Assembly (NCBI GenBank): GCA_030141605.1
Contig: JAQGDQ010000244.1
Coordinates: 248,001 to 312,000 of the forward strand
Reading direction: 5' to 3'
Source: Tubiluchus corallicola
Taxonomy: Eukaryota > Priapulida > Priapulimorpha > Priapulimorphida > Tubiluchidae
DNA: 64,000 nucleotides
Shown in pieces: positions 11,329-22,023 of this stretch. How positions within the stretch are numbered: position 1 is the first letter of the stretch; every line of letters starts with the position of its first letter. Below the pieces are notes generated by a model. That model made no database searches. It was not told the origin of the DNA and was given only the letters and a program-made list of their open reading frames with translations. Position numbers and translations under genes: made by a program.

Positions 11329-13730
11329 CTTACCTGTCGGTCGTGGAACAGCTGGCCAACGAGCAGTTACGCATCTGGAAGGATTATCATCCGGAAAGCG
11401 ACGATTCCCCGGCAAACTCTTCAGCCGATACCGACGGCAAGTGCGTCTGCAACGGACTGACCAGCCGACAGATGAGGAAAATGACCATCAAGTGTTTTTG
11501 CAGAAGAAATTCCCGCGATGGAATACGTTGTTCGTGCGAAGTGATGTCGCTGTGCAACGGCAATTGTATAAAGCTCACGTCCGGCTGTTGTACGCTAGAC
11601 GACGATTTTGAGACGCCGTGGCCTCACGACAAGTGTCAGTTCTTGTACAGCTTGGGTTTGAGTCCAAGACCAGCAGTTGAGCGAGTGGTTGACTACATCC
11701 CCTATAAACCCAGCAGACTTTATGTGTTGCGCGGAAGAAAAGCAGAAAGCATTGTTCGTGTCGAAGAGAAAAGCATGCCGTGGAAGCGACGTATTACTGC
11801 GCAGAGCGACAAGAACAAACCTCCGTCAAAAACTGCCGATAAATGCATTATTGAGTTGTCCAGCGACAGCGATAGTGACATTGAAGTTTTAGAAATTGAT
11901 CTGAAACAGAGTGGAGATAAAGATGGTGCTGAAAGTAGTGTCATTGCTAAGAGTTCCTTGCCTAGCCGGAAATGGCCTGTCGTTCCCGCACGGGTTCTTT
12001 CCCGTGAAGACAGTAACGATGCTGCAGATGTGAATGATGTTGTAGTTCCTAAAGAATCTAATTCCATTTTTCAACCAAAGCCACCTGCAAGTGGCGCTAG
12101 ACATAAGCAAACTGCCAAGAAATCATTCTCAGCATCCAGAAATGTTGTAGCTTTGCCGTTATCAGAAGAGTCGACATCATCGCACTCTGCTGCTGGCAGA
12201 GAAAGTGATGATGCTTCGCCGGTTACGGAACGGGCGACTTTTAATGATACGAAGGACATTCCCCGGAATGGTTTGCATGAAAGACGGAATGCTGAAAAAG
12301 AGTTACTAAGTGGGACTACACATAAACAAAAGGCCAAGAAGACGTTTTCTTCCATTTTGAAAAATGTTGGAAGCTTTAAGGTGCCGCAACAATCTAGTAC
12401 GGACAAAGATAGTGACGACTTGGTCGTCATGGAGAGAATTTGTGCAAAAGATGTTGACGATTCTTCCTTGAGATTTACTGAAAAAGCTGGCGCTAAATTG
12501 TTTAGTGAAAACTCACACAAGCAAACTGCTAAAAAATCTTTTTCGAGAAACATTCGGAGCTCAAAGGAATTGAGTGTCTCTCAGCAAATTCCCGCTAGTG
12601 AAAACAGTGGCAACGCATCACCTGTTGTGCAAAGCTTAACAACCAGGGATGCTGACGATTTGTCTTTGCATAGCAATATCGAAAAAGTGAGCCGTAAAAC
12701 GGCGAGCCCAATACATAGGCAGAAGGCTAAAAAGTCGTTCTCATTGCCAAAGACTTTTGCAACACAGTCCCGTGCTGAAGAATCAGCAGCTCCATTGTTG
12801 CAACGTAGAGAAGGTCACAGTGACGTCTCGCCGACGGTCGAAACTACCAGTTCTGTGGATCTAAGCGATTCTCAGTTAACTAGTAGCAGTGAAAGAACTG
12901 ATATTATTGCTGAGTCGAGTCGCTCTGCACGCAGACCAATTGCAAAAAAATCGTGTTCATCTCCTCGGAAGACTGTTACGAAAGCGATTGCGAAGAAGTC
13001 CTGCAGCAAGCCGAGCGCTTTGCATCGACTCCGGTTCTTTCCACCGAGTAAAAATGTTTCCCCGAACAAACAAACGGTCGATGACGATGCAAATTCAACT
13101 AAAAGTTGGACACCCGGGGAAGAAGCGTTCATGATATCAACGAGTGATTCTGAAACCAACAGTGAATCTGTAGTAGTTACTCGTGTGCATGGAAACACGC
13201 CTGACAAAGATGCTTCAAATGTGAATGATGCAAAGAACGGAACGACTTGCACATCTACAACAGAAAAAGAGGCAACTGTTACGTCGTTTGCTGACAAAGA
13301 GGCTAACGAAGATAATTTTCAGCACGATGTTTCAGTTGTTAATGCACAGAGTGAAAAGAAACTAGATGAAGACGTGTCAGCTGCATTTAAACACGATGGT
13401 CGGGTGATGAATACATTGACAGCCAAATCCTGTACAACTCTAGGGAGCATTGACCAGTCTGCTGGTGACATGAGTGTGGATGCGAACGCTGATGTGGACA
13501 CGTGCGTTGAAACTAGTGCGGATGTTACTTCGACAGTGTCCAGTGTGCAGGATAATTCCGTATCAAGTACTGAGAAAAATACGGGTAAAGCGGACGAATG
13601 TCGCGTGCAGAGTAAGACCAGAACGGCCGACGTTGTAGACGCGGATGCTGAAATGACCGACTCTACTCTAATAACGTCATCTGTCGCTATGGAAAAAGAA
13701 AATGATGACGATATTGTTGTGACAGATTAG
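11329..13730 (+). CDS. Zinc-finger gene giant exon G: Cys-rich motif, SIM, H3-tail-like repeats
   Basis: The exon starts after CCTTACAG and joins exon F through a split Ala codon. It reads 800 codons to a TAG at 13728-13730. In order: helical YLSVVEQLANEQLRIW; a Cys-rich block from about 11440 (KCVCNG, IKCFCRR, RCSCEV, LCNGNC, GCC) that probably binds zinc; at 11847 a textbook SUMO-interacting motif, IIELSSDSDSD, followed by IEVLEIDL; then a disordered Ser/Asp-rich region with four or five units of about 65-73 residues, each carrying HKQxAKKSFS or a variant (12102, 12321, 12516, 12714, 12930, 12978). An in-frame donor, ACGG|GTAAAG at 13585, fits the phase of the exon at 18569, so the TAG may end only one isoform. 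Family not recognised; nuclear chromatin role inferred. Confidence 0.82.
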
Positions 13731-14348
13731 CGTGTGGAAAAAGATGATAATAATGACATTCTCATGATGGACTAGTTCGTTTTTTGCACTATTTACAACC
13801 CAAGAAAGTGATGAACATAGTTTGTTGTTTAGTCGTGTAGACTGTGCGTGCATTTAGATAATCATATATGCGTGCTAATTTATGTTCCATTGATGGCATT
13901 TACATTTTCGCTCATATTGCATTTGCATTTATACGTGGGTAAAGTTATTGTCGACCTACCAGGAAATATTTGCTGAAAAAAGTAAGATGTAAAAATGTGG
14001 CATGTAGGAATGGTTACTTTAGTGTGAAAACTTGTTTATATTTGCGAATTGATGCTGTCATACCCCTGGGGGCCTTTGTAATGGAGGTCGTTCCATCAGT
14101 AGAATCAAAGTCGAAACAACCTGCGCTAGCTATTCCTTGTGAGGAATTTATTTGCAAGTATTAAATTTGCTAGCTATCATATTGTGCAGTTTATTTGGCA
14201 CTTAGACTCAATATAGGGTCTTAGTTTTATAATGGAAGACAATATTTGCTTGACAGGGATCACTTTTTGTCTCCATCCATCTATGTACACTGTTATTCCA
14301 CTGACAGTCTCACTTCACGGTTAGGATTTTGTTTTTCTTCTTGGGGGA
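13731..14348. other. Possible 3' UTR of the short isoform, or intron
   Basis: Follows the TAG at 13728. No AATAAA was seen here, so its status as 3' UTR is uncertain. If the 13585 donor is used, it is intron. Confidence 0.35.
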
Positions 14349-14785
14349 GTACAGTTGTCAAGCTTTCAGTTTTTGAATTGTTGTAATACAGGTGTCAAGC
14401 TTTCAGCTTTTGAATTGTTGTAATACAGTTGTCAAGCTTTCAGTTTTTGAATTGTTGTAGTACAGTTGTCAAGTTTTCAGTTTTTGAATTGTTGTAATAC
14501 AGTTGTCAAGTTTTCTATTTCCGAATTGTTGTAGTACCATTGTCAAGCTTTCAGTTTTTGAATTGTTGTAGTACAGTTGTCAAGCTTTCAGTTTTTGAAT
14601 TGTTATAGTACAGTTGTCAAGCTTTCAGTTTTTGAATTGTTGTAGTACAGTTGTCAAGCTTTCAGTTTTTGAATTGTTGTAGTACAGTTGTCAAGTTTTC
14701 TATTTCCGAATTGTTGTAGTACAGTTGTCAAGCTTTCAGTTTTTGAATTGTTGTAGTACCATTGTCAAGCTTTCAGTTTTTGAAT
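14349..14785. repeat. 37-bp minisatellite, about 12 copies
   Basis: The unit contains ACAGTTGTCAAGCTTTCAG, TTTTTGAATTG and TTGTAGT. The CAAGC sites at 14359, 14396 and 14433 give a 37-bp period. A variant unit with TCTATTTCCGAATTG occurs twice, which implies duplication of a multi-unit block. Confidence 0.88.
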
Positions 14786-15337
14786 TTCGTTGCTAGTGGA
14801 AGGATTTTCCCAGTTACAAGCCTTTTTGCTTGTTAATTTTTTTACTATATTTGGCTGACTGAGCTTCTTATAGCTTGAAAGTTAATATGTAATAATAATG
14901 ATTACTAATTATTATGTCATTATATGCCATTTGCAAGTTTCTGTGCAAATATTTCCTGAGTGGGTTAATTTTTGTGTCAATTTTCCATTGTGTGTGTGTG
15001 TCCATAGGCATGAATGTGGATAATTATGTTAAAATTTGATTGTTTCTTCCTTGGTACAAACTGTGCCATCATTTCTGTGATTTGCTGTTTCTTTCATTGG
15101 TGATGCGAGTCACTTTTACCAGTTACTGTTTGTGGATTATCTTCCCCTTATCTTGGCAAAGACGAATGCAATGCACAAGCAAGTGTAAAATGAAACGCCG
15201 AGAAAGCGGTAAACACGGTCCTTTGTAGCTTCAAACGTCAACAATTTAAGCTTGCAGCTAGCAGCCAGATATCTTGTTAAAAGGAATTGTCAACTGAAAT
15301 TATAATTTTGTAAAACATTGCCTTAGTAATCTTAGTC
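14786..15337. other. Intronic or intergenic sequence, nothing recognised
   Basis: AT-rich sequence between the 37-bp array and the next MITE. Short open frames here have no protein features. Confidence 0.35.
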
Positions 15338-16161
15338 TTAAAGGAAAGAACAAGTCACCTAGCTTTTAGGATTTATTTTAGTGTTATCACGTAAACTTGG
15401 AAAAACATCGTTATAGGTGCAGTTTTTAGCCCTTTGTTGTACGAAAAATAATTAAAAGAAACTTTAAATATTTATATAGCTTTGCCATGTTTATTACGTT
15501 ATCTTGCGTGTTTAATTATCTTTTAAAGTTAAAAAACTTACCTTAAAGGAAAGGACAAGTCACTCAGTATGTTGGGTTTATTTTACTGTTATGACTTAAA
15601 CTGTTTGTGGTGTGCTAAAAGAAAGGACAAGTCACTCAGTATGTTGGGTTTATTTTACTGTTAAACAGAGAAATTTGCGGACAACTGCCTACAAAGCATA
15701 AGTTTAAAATATACACTCATTATAGTACCTCTGAATAGGAATTTTCCGACGCGGTGGTTGCCGTCATTCAGTTGAAAATCATGACATCACTGCGTGACTT
15801 TTCGTAAGCACGTTTTTTATTTTCGTAAGCGCGCACCGCTTAAACTAATTCAAACTTCTGCAGCTTACCTAAAGTTCACGCGAAAATAGTACAGAATTAG
15901 CTATCTAATTCTTAATAAGAACTCACATTATAATTTTAGTGAAGACTGACAGTACAGTGCATTTCTTCAGTTGATGAGCATTGTCATTGATGGAAGAATG
16001 GGCGTTCAAAATGAGGGTACTTAAGTATGAAGTTGCAAATTTGAAGTAATTTTACTAATTCCAAGAGATGCTTATCACACTTTTATTACCAAATCATTCT
16101 AACATTTTTCGCGAACATTGAAATAATCCTAATTTCTCGGAAGGCTTGACCTTTCCTTTAA
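15338..16161. mobile_element. TTAA-flanked MITE, AAAGGAAAGGACAAG family, copy 1
   Basis: Begins TTAAAGGAAAGAACAAGTCAC and ends CTTGACCTTTCCTTTAA. The subterminal segment GGACAAGTCACTCAGTATG then TTGGGTTTATTTTACTG is tandemly repeated near 15545 and 15620. The inner sequence (GACATCACTGCGTGAC, TCGTAAGC) matches the copy at 61957-62502. Confidence 0.75.
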
Positions 16162-16904
16162 TGATTTTGTACTTTATAAAATTACTGGTTATATAGTGTT
16201 TAAGTTCAGACAAATATGTACTGATATGCAGAGCTAGAGTGGCAAATACTGCAAACTTAATGTATATGTTTATTCATAATCATGGTTTTAACACTTTGTT
16301 AGTTTTAAAATTAGTTTTTCTCTAACAAATATATATATATATATATATATATGTTACAATTAATAGTTTGTATTGCATTGTAATAGTTAATTCGTTTGTT
16401 CATGTTGCACTTGTGATTATTGGCATTTAATATAACCAGCATTAGTAATTTGTTTTGCAAATTCTACTAGTATTATTTTTGTTTGCTTCACTCGTGAGCT
16501 TAAAAAATCGTATGAGTTTTGTAAAACTTGACTTGTGTTGGTTGTTTATTGCTGGCTACATATTTTTTAAATGCATTAACTTAAAAGACAAGAAAAGGGG
16601 CACCTGAAGTAGATTTCAGAAAAATCGCCTTCAAAAATTATAGTACTTTATAGCAATTTTATGTTTGTTTTTTTAAATCTCCCGCAATACTGTTCTGACC
16701 GCGCCATTACGTGACGTAATAACAATCCATGCCATTAGGATTGACAAAGTAACAAAACAATCATTGAACTCTAAAAGAATTTTGTGCCCTCTCATCCTTG
16801 CACCCTGGGGGTGATTTCCTACTGTCTCCCCCACCTTGCCACGTTCAGGTGAAGAATAGGCTCTTTTTCATTAGTCGGACAGCAATGTCAATTGTATACA
16901 ATGC

Positions 16905-18426
16905 TTAAAGGAAAACCGGACGATTGTGAAAACACTACTTCAGAATAAAGAATGCTCTAAAATATTGAAAACTACAATAGTTTTTTAAATCAAAGCTTAG
17001 ATTAAATAATAATTACCTCGGATACTCAAGTTGTCTTAAACTTTCAAAGTTACGCGCTCAGTGAATCTAGTAAGATTGGCAATGACACCTTTTTGTCGCA
17101 TGCATGTGGCCGACAAATAGAAGGTGGTACCGTGATAACCATCACCATGAACTGTAGTGTTAGCTTGTGACGCCATATGATGCAAAGCCCATTTTTCGTG
17201 ACATCATGCATTTAAGCAGTACTGCAACACTTATGCAAATGTGCTTGACGCGCAAGGGACGACGCCTGCCAATGCACAAACTGTGGTTAGTTTCTGGCGT
17301 AAGCAATAGCTGTGTACGGTTGCCGTTAATTAACTTTCTAAGCTAATCATTCAAATGTAAGAAACAATTGCTATGCAAGAATTATAGTAGTAGTAGTTTA
17401 TTTATTCCAAAGCCAGTTAACACAAAAATGACAATATGTTATACAAAATGTACACTATAAAGACATCAGAAATGATCTTAAATTAGATATAGACTTACAA
17501 ATTACAATGAGCAAGACAAATTATCGGCTGAGATCAAAAGTATAACTTGTAAGATCTGAGCCGAATAGGCGATATGGAACAAAGGGATGCAGGAGGTACA
17601 AATACGTATAATATGTACCATCTGCTGTAAAGTTGTGAGGAACGGTACAAATCAGGCAGCCTGAAGCATCTCTAACGGGCATTATCGCCCCTTTTCAAGG
17701 TGCTATTTTAAAGAAAATGAACGTTTTCTTAGCAGCACATCAAAATAAGGGATAGCAACTGTCATTTCTCTTGCTTTGCAATGATAAGGCAGAGAAAACA
17801 ATTTCCTTATAAGGTGAGATTTTAGGGAAAATGAACGTTCGTGACTCTAAATTCACTAAGAGCGTATGCGATGAATGAACTTTCTCCACAAACACTGATG
17901 TCGTATTTTACTAATGTCACTAATATTAACAGTGTTGCGCAGTTTAAAGGAAATCCTGAAAATTTATTAGATTTTAATTTCTGTCCAAAATACATATTTT
18001 CATACCTATAAATGTTAGCAATTCTTATATTTCACAAAGTTAATTAATTAACTAACCACAGTTTGTTGCAATGGCAGGTGTCCCCCCTGCACGTCAAGCA
18101 GGTTTGTATAAATGAGGATCGTTACAAGACGCTTATGTGACGTCACAAAAACAAACTCTACATCACACAGACGAAAACTGCACGATCATGATCCTGCTTA
18201 TCACGGTACAGCGCCTATTTGTCGGCCACGCGATTGTGACAGAAAGGCACCATTCCCAGTCTTCGTGAATTCGCTAAGCCACACGTAGCTTTGAAAGTTT
18301 AAGTATCCGAGGTCATTATTATTTAATCTAAGCTTTGATTTAAAAAAAGCTATTATAGTTTTCAATTTTTTAGAGCATACTTTACTTTGAACTCCTGTCT
18401 ACACAGTCATCTGGTTTTGCCTTTAA
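16905..18426. mobile_element. TTAA-flanked MITE, AGGAAAACC family, copy 2, interrupted
   Basis: Begins TTAAAGGAAAACCGGACGATTG and ends CATCTGGTTTTGCCTTTAA. The interior aligns with copies at 685 and 57264 but is broken by a minus-strand LINE relic around 17385-17935. It ends about 140 bp before the acceptor at 18569. Confidence 0.72.
17385..17935 (-). mobile_element. LINE 3' relic inserted in a MITE
   Basis: Read on the minus strand it has a coding remnant including AIPYFDVLLRKRSFSLK, clearly related to VMYFDVLGRKSVLSLMKR in the LINE at 22618-24896. An A/T-rich 3' UTR follows, ending AATAAATAAACTACTACTA, so this family has a (CTA)n tail. It is 5' truncated and its frame is broken. Confidence 0.6.
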
Positions 18427-18568
18427 TATTTATTGTATAAAGAAGGTTACAAATAACCAGTTTACGTGCTTCAAAACATCTGCGTTTTAAGCTATGCTGT
18501 CGTTGATTATCTGTCAACTACTTTAAGTTGCTATCTGCTGTTGTATAAAGTCTGTTTTTATTTTCCAG

Positions 18569-19464
18569 GTGCCAGTGATGATGTACTACCAACTATTGAT
18601 GTTGCTGCTGATGATGATGAGAGTAAGATAAACACTGCCAATACATCCGTCAAAGATGTTTCACAGGGTCAAATTAAGAATGATAAAGAGCAGTCGTCTT
18701 TCCTTCCAGTTCATAACGCGACCACTGGTCATCTTGAAAAAGTGAGTGATCATGAAGAAGATGCAAAAGATGATGATAGGAATTCAGTAGAAGTCGTTTC
18801 TCTTGATCTTAGCTCGCAAGATGCCGTACCAGAAGGCTCTGCACTTAAGCGATTGTCTGACAACGAATTGAGTGATACACTTGTCAGTGACGAAGTTGAA
18901 AAAGTTGTTAAAGAAGTTGCTGCCAGCATGCTTCTCAAAATTGACTCCGCTCACCGAATTACCAACAAGAGCATAGATGAGCCGCTAGGTTTGGCAATAT
19001 TGGATCTTGATAAGAAGCACAAAAAGGACGATCAAACAGCCAATGCTGAACCTGCAGGCGGCTGTGCAAAAGAACAAACTAGATCGGGAGAAACATTAAC
19101 AGCTGACCAAGAGGAGTGTCATAAAAGAGGGATCAAACTAACTTCTATTGATGTAGAGGCTGATAAACTTACCAGTAATGCAATAAACAGAACAGATCTT
19201 GAATGCGGTAAAGGTGACAGTGGCGCAGAACCCTCTCAGTATTCCAGAAATTCCATTGATGAAAACGATGCGATGACGGTGAACATTGGAGATGGTGACA
19301 AGGCTCCTCCTCGTCCGGAAAGCGGGCCAGTGGGAGCCGAATCTGACGGCATGCAGCCTGCTGTTCAGACCAGTCATCCTGATGCAGAAATCAGAGCGAC
19401 CATTGACGATGAGGTAATGGATGTGGACGACAACGGTGCAGCAAGTAAAGTGAGTTCTGAGTAA
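18569..19464 (+). CDS. Zinc-finger gene, probable alternative terminal exon H (acidic)
   Basis: A pyrimidine-rich acceptor (TTTTATTTTCCAG) is followed by about 298 open codons ending in TAA at 19462-19464. Composition is Asp/Glu/Ser-rich and disordered (IDVAADDDESK, VMDVDDNGAASK), like the end of exon G. It starts with two bases of a split codon, which fits the phase-1 donor at 13585 to give a Gly codon. Joining to exon G is therefore plausible but unproven. The upstream ATG at 18466 lies in the intron and is not the likely start. Confidence 0.55.
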
Positions 19465-19471
19465 ACAAGTC

Positions 19472-19723
19472 GTGAGTAAAGCGGGAGAAAGTGGACCAGT
19501 GATGGACATTTGCGACAACAATAGTGTCAATGTTATTTCAGTCGAGGAAATCGTGAATAATACAGTTATTGTGGATGTAATGGCAAAGCTCAAAAGAATG
19601 TCTCGTTCACATATCAATGAAGCATATTTCCCAAATGGAAAGCTTGATGTGGACATGGTGACCATTGTCCTTTTCATTGGCGTTATATTGGTATTATTTA
19701 ATCATGTTTCTGATAGGCTATAG
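19472..19723 (+). CDS. Open frame with C-terminal hydrophobic segment
   Basis: Immediately after exon H, in another frame, about 80 codons stay open and end in a strongly hydrophobic stretch, VTIVLFIGVILVLF, followed by NHVSDRL and a stop. It could be a tail-anchor exon reached by alternative splicing, but the AG at 19540-19541 does not join exon H in frame through the obvious donors (19450, 19461). It starts with GTG, and chance cannot be excluded. The stop TAG is the last triplet before the hAT element. Confidence 0.2.
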   Translation: MSKAGESGPVMDICDNNSVNVISVEEIVNNTVIVDVMAKLKRMSRSHINEAYFPNGKLDVDMVTIVLFIGVILVLFNHVSDRL

Positions 19724-20223
19724 CAAGGGTGTGCAAATAGCAGCCCGCGGGCCACTTGCGGCCCGCCGAGAAAATTTGTGCGGCCCGCAAAGAGATTTGT
19801 CAACCTAATGAAAGTGCGGCCAGGGCGATTAATTGAGTGTATCCAGCTGAAGTCCGTGCCATGATCCCAAAGATAGTGCGGGTAGTTTTTTCTACTAGAT
19901 CGGATGCCATTAACCCTTACAAGACGGTTGCAGCTTAATTCCACTGTACTACACAGACTGTGTGATACACATTACTAATATGCATTGTAATGAAATTACC
20001 ACTATCTGTCCTGAAAGTAGAAATATATGGTTTGTAATATAAATTTTAATAACTTCTAAAATAGTTTCTTGAGTGTAGTAGTAATGATGTACGCAGGTCG
20101 GATGGAAAAAAATTGCTATTAGGCCTTTCTGTACTTGGCTCCTTGATCAAACTGCCTGTGGCCCGCAGGAATTGCGGGAAAGTTTAATGTGGCCCAGCTA
20201 GTCAGATAATTTGCACACCCCTG
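19724..20223. mobile_element. hAT-type MITE, CAGGGGTGTGCAAA family, copy 2, TSD GGCTATAG
   Basis: The termini are CAAGGGTGTGCAAA and TTTGCACACCCCTG (one mismatch and small variation), flanked by identical GGCTATAG at 19716-19723 and 20224-20231. The interior is the reverse complement of 7599-8066, so the two copies form a 12-kb inverted pair. Confidence 0.9.
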
Positions 20224-20383
20224 GGCTATAGTTAACTGCATATTCCAATTTAATCTTGTGCCCAGTTTTTCAAGAAAAAGCAATTATATATTTGGTAGTT
20301 CTAGTTTGAATACATGTGATAAATGTTTTTGAATTTCGAAGTTAGGAGTATCCTTGTCTTTTCACAAGTTGTGTCAGATGTTT

Positions 20384-20634
20384 GTCATGCACAGAACATG
20401 CTGTTCACTTGTTGACCAGGTCATGCACAGAACATGCTGTTCACTTGTTGACCAGGTCATGAACAGAACATGCTGTTCACTTGTTGACCAGGTCATGCAC
20501 AGAACATGCTGTTCACTTGTTGACCAGGTCATGCACAGAATGTGCTGTTCACTTGTTGACCAGTTCATGCACAGAACATGCTGTTCACTTGTTGACCAGG
20601 TCATGCACAGAACATGCTGTTCACTTGTTGACCA
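20384..20634. repeat. 36-bp minisatellite, 7 copies
   Basis: The unit GTCATGCACAGAACATGCTG then TTCACTTGTTGACCAG is nearly identical in all copies. A multiple-of-three period keeps several frames open on both strands (for example VMHRTCCSLVDQ), which is not evidence of coding. Confidence 0.9.
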
Positions 20635-20701
20635 ACCATTTAAACATTGTAAGTGCAGTTTGTGAACCTAAAGTAGCTTTTGTTAGTGTGCATACACTGG
20701 A

Positions 20702-21046
20702 GGGCTGTGGAGTTGGAGTCGGTACATTAAACTCCCGACTCCTGCCTTTAAATAATAGTTCGTAGTATTCTCAATATTTAGCTACAGTGACATTTCATCA
20801 CTACTTCTTATGCTCGAAAAACATTCTAGCTGCATAGATACAAATACAAAAGCATCCTAAAATGGGACATTATTCATAAATGCGTTAAAACTTAAGAGCA
20901 ACTGGAGTTTGAGTTTGTCAATTTTTTACCGACTCCCCTAACAGGAAGTGTACTCCTGAATCGCCACCTCAACTCCAAAACCCCGATTTTTTACAACTCC
21001 GACTGCTTCAGCAATAAGTTTACTGCCTACTCAGACTCCACAGCCC
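20702..21046. mobile_element. MITE with GGGCTGTGGAGT termini
   Basis: The left end GGGCTGTGGAGTTGGAGTCGG and right end CAGACTCCACAGCCC are inverted. Repeated GACTCC/GGAGTC motifs inside are typical of a widespread animal DNA-element MITE. A clear target duplication was not found. Confidence 0.6.
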
Positions 21047-21492
21047 GGATACATCGAAAGTTTGTATTTTATAATCGCTTGTGTTATGTTAAACGCTTTC
21101 ATACCCTTGTTGAATTCTTGCATAAGTTTTGTTCTTTGGTTTTTATGATCGACCGCAAGATGCTAGTTCGTACTCATTAAGTGTTGGTTTTACGTCATCC
21201 TGACTCTTGTATTATGTAGCCGATTAGGTATTGTTAAAACAGTTTTAAAGAAAGCCATAAATTTTAATTGTTTTGCTTATTGTTTCCCATATTCTTTCAT
21301 TAAATGAATGTGTCTATAATATGCAATGTTTCAGTGGTTCATCGTTGTTCTGTCAGACGTAAGTGACAATGTGGAAATTTCCGTGTTTGGTAAATATGGT
21401 TCGTAGATTGTAAGGATGACGTTATCGAACGTTAGCAGGGCAGTTTTATATATTTCAATGTTTCTGTGTAGTCACGTAGTGCATGTAGTTAT

Positions 21493-21498
21493 AATAAA
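21493..21498 (+). promoter_or_regulatory. Possible polyadenylation signal AATAAA
   Basis: The hexamer in GTTATAATAAAACC is the first one noted after exon H, some 2 kb downstream. If used, the 3' UTR would include the hAT MITE and the 36-bp array. AT-rich DNA makes chance occurrence likely. Confidence 0.2.
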
Positions 21499-21591
21499 AC
21501 CTTTATATAAAATTTTAATTGATTTGTGAGAAGATAAGAAGCGTATTTTTTTGTGTTTTCGTTCAACCTTCATCCATTGACTTTCGAAATT

Positions 21592-21985
21592 TTAAAGGAA
21601 GACGGGATGATTTTTCATGTCCCATTTACAAATTCGACAAAGAGTCTATGTTTTAACACAATTAATAATGCAAAAGTATTTCTGCTAACTAAATGATAGA
21701 TTAAAATCTTTCTTAAAGGCAAGCGAGCCCAACTGTTGATGACATCACAAACTAACATAATTTTCAGCAGCAAAATTATTCTATGAGCCTGTTGCTCATG
21801 TTTGTGAAAGCAAAAACTGAAATACAGTGCTGCTGTAAGATGTTCAGTATATTGTACTAAAACTAGGTAAGTTGTAAGATAAAAATTTAAATTTCAAATT
21901 TACCGTTGTGTTCGCATGAGCTGTTGAACGTGTGTAGTTAGTCACAAACTAACACATCTGAACTGAGAGGTACAGCATCTGTTTT
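21592..21985. mobile_element. TTAA-type repeat, AAAGGAAGACGGGATGA family, copy 1
   Basis: Starts TTAAAGGAAGACGGGATGATT and shares an interior (GCAAGCGAGCCCAACTG, GATGACATCACAAACTAACA, CTGAGAGGTACAGCA) with the inverse copy at 34785-35187. Its far end is lost where a CT tract and the LINE block begin. Confidence 0.6.
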
Positions 21986-21989
21986 TGTT

Positions 21990-22020
21990 CTCTCTCTCTC
22001 TCTCTCTTTCTATCTCTCTC
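21990..22020. repeat. (CT)n microsatellite, left of the LINE block
   Basis: A short CT tract with occasional TTTC/TATC interruptions directly abuts the first LINE fragment. Confidence 0.9.
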
Positions 22021-22023
22021 CGT

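Noticed and set aside
11720-13501. Several minus-strand frames of 115-160 residues
   Set aside because: These are antisense shadows of the well-supported coding exon G.
18466-18568. ATG-initiated start for the 332-codon frame at 18466
   Set aside because: The segment before 18569 has intron-like composition and a strong acceptor ends it; the phase fits splicing from exon G.
20384-20634. Regular direct repeats that could suggest a CRISPR-like array or a repetitive protein
   Set aside because: There are no unique spacers between units; it is a plain 36-bp minisatellite whose length keeps frames open on both strands.
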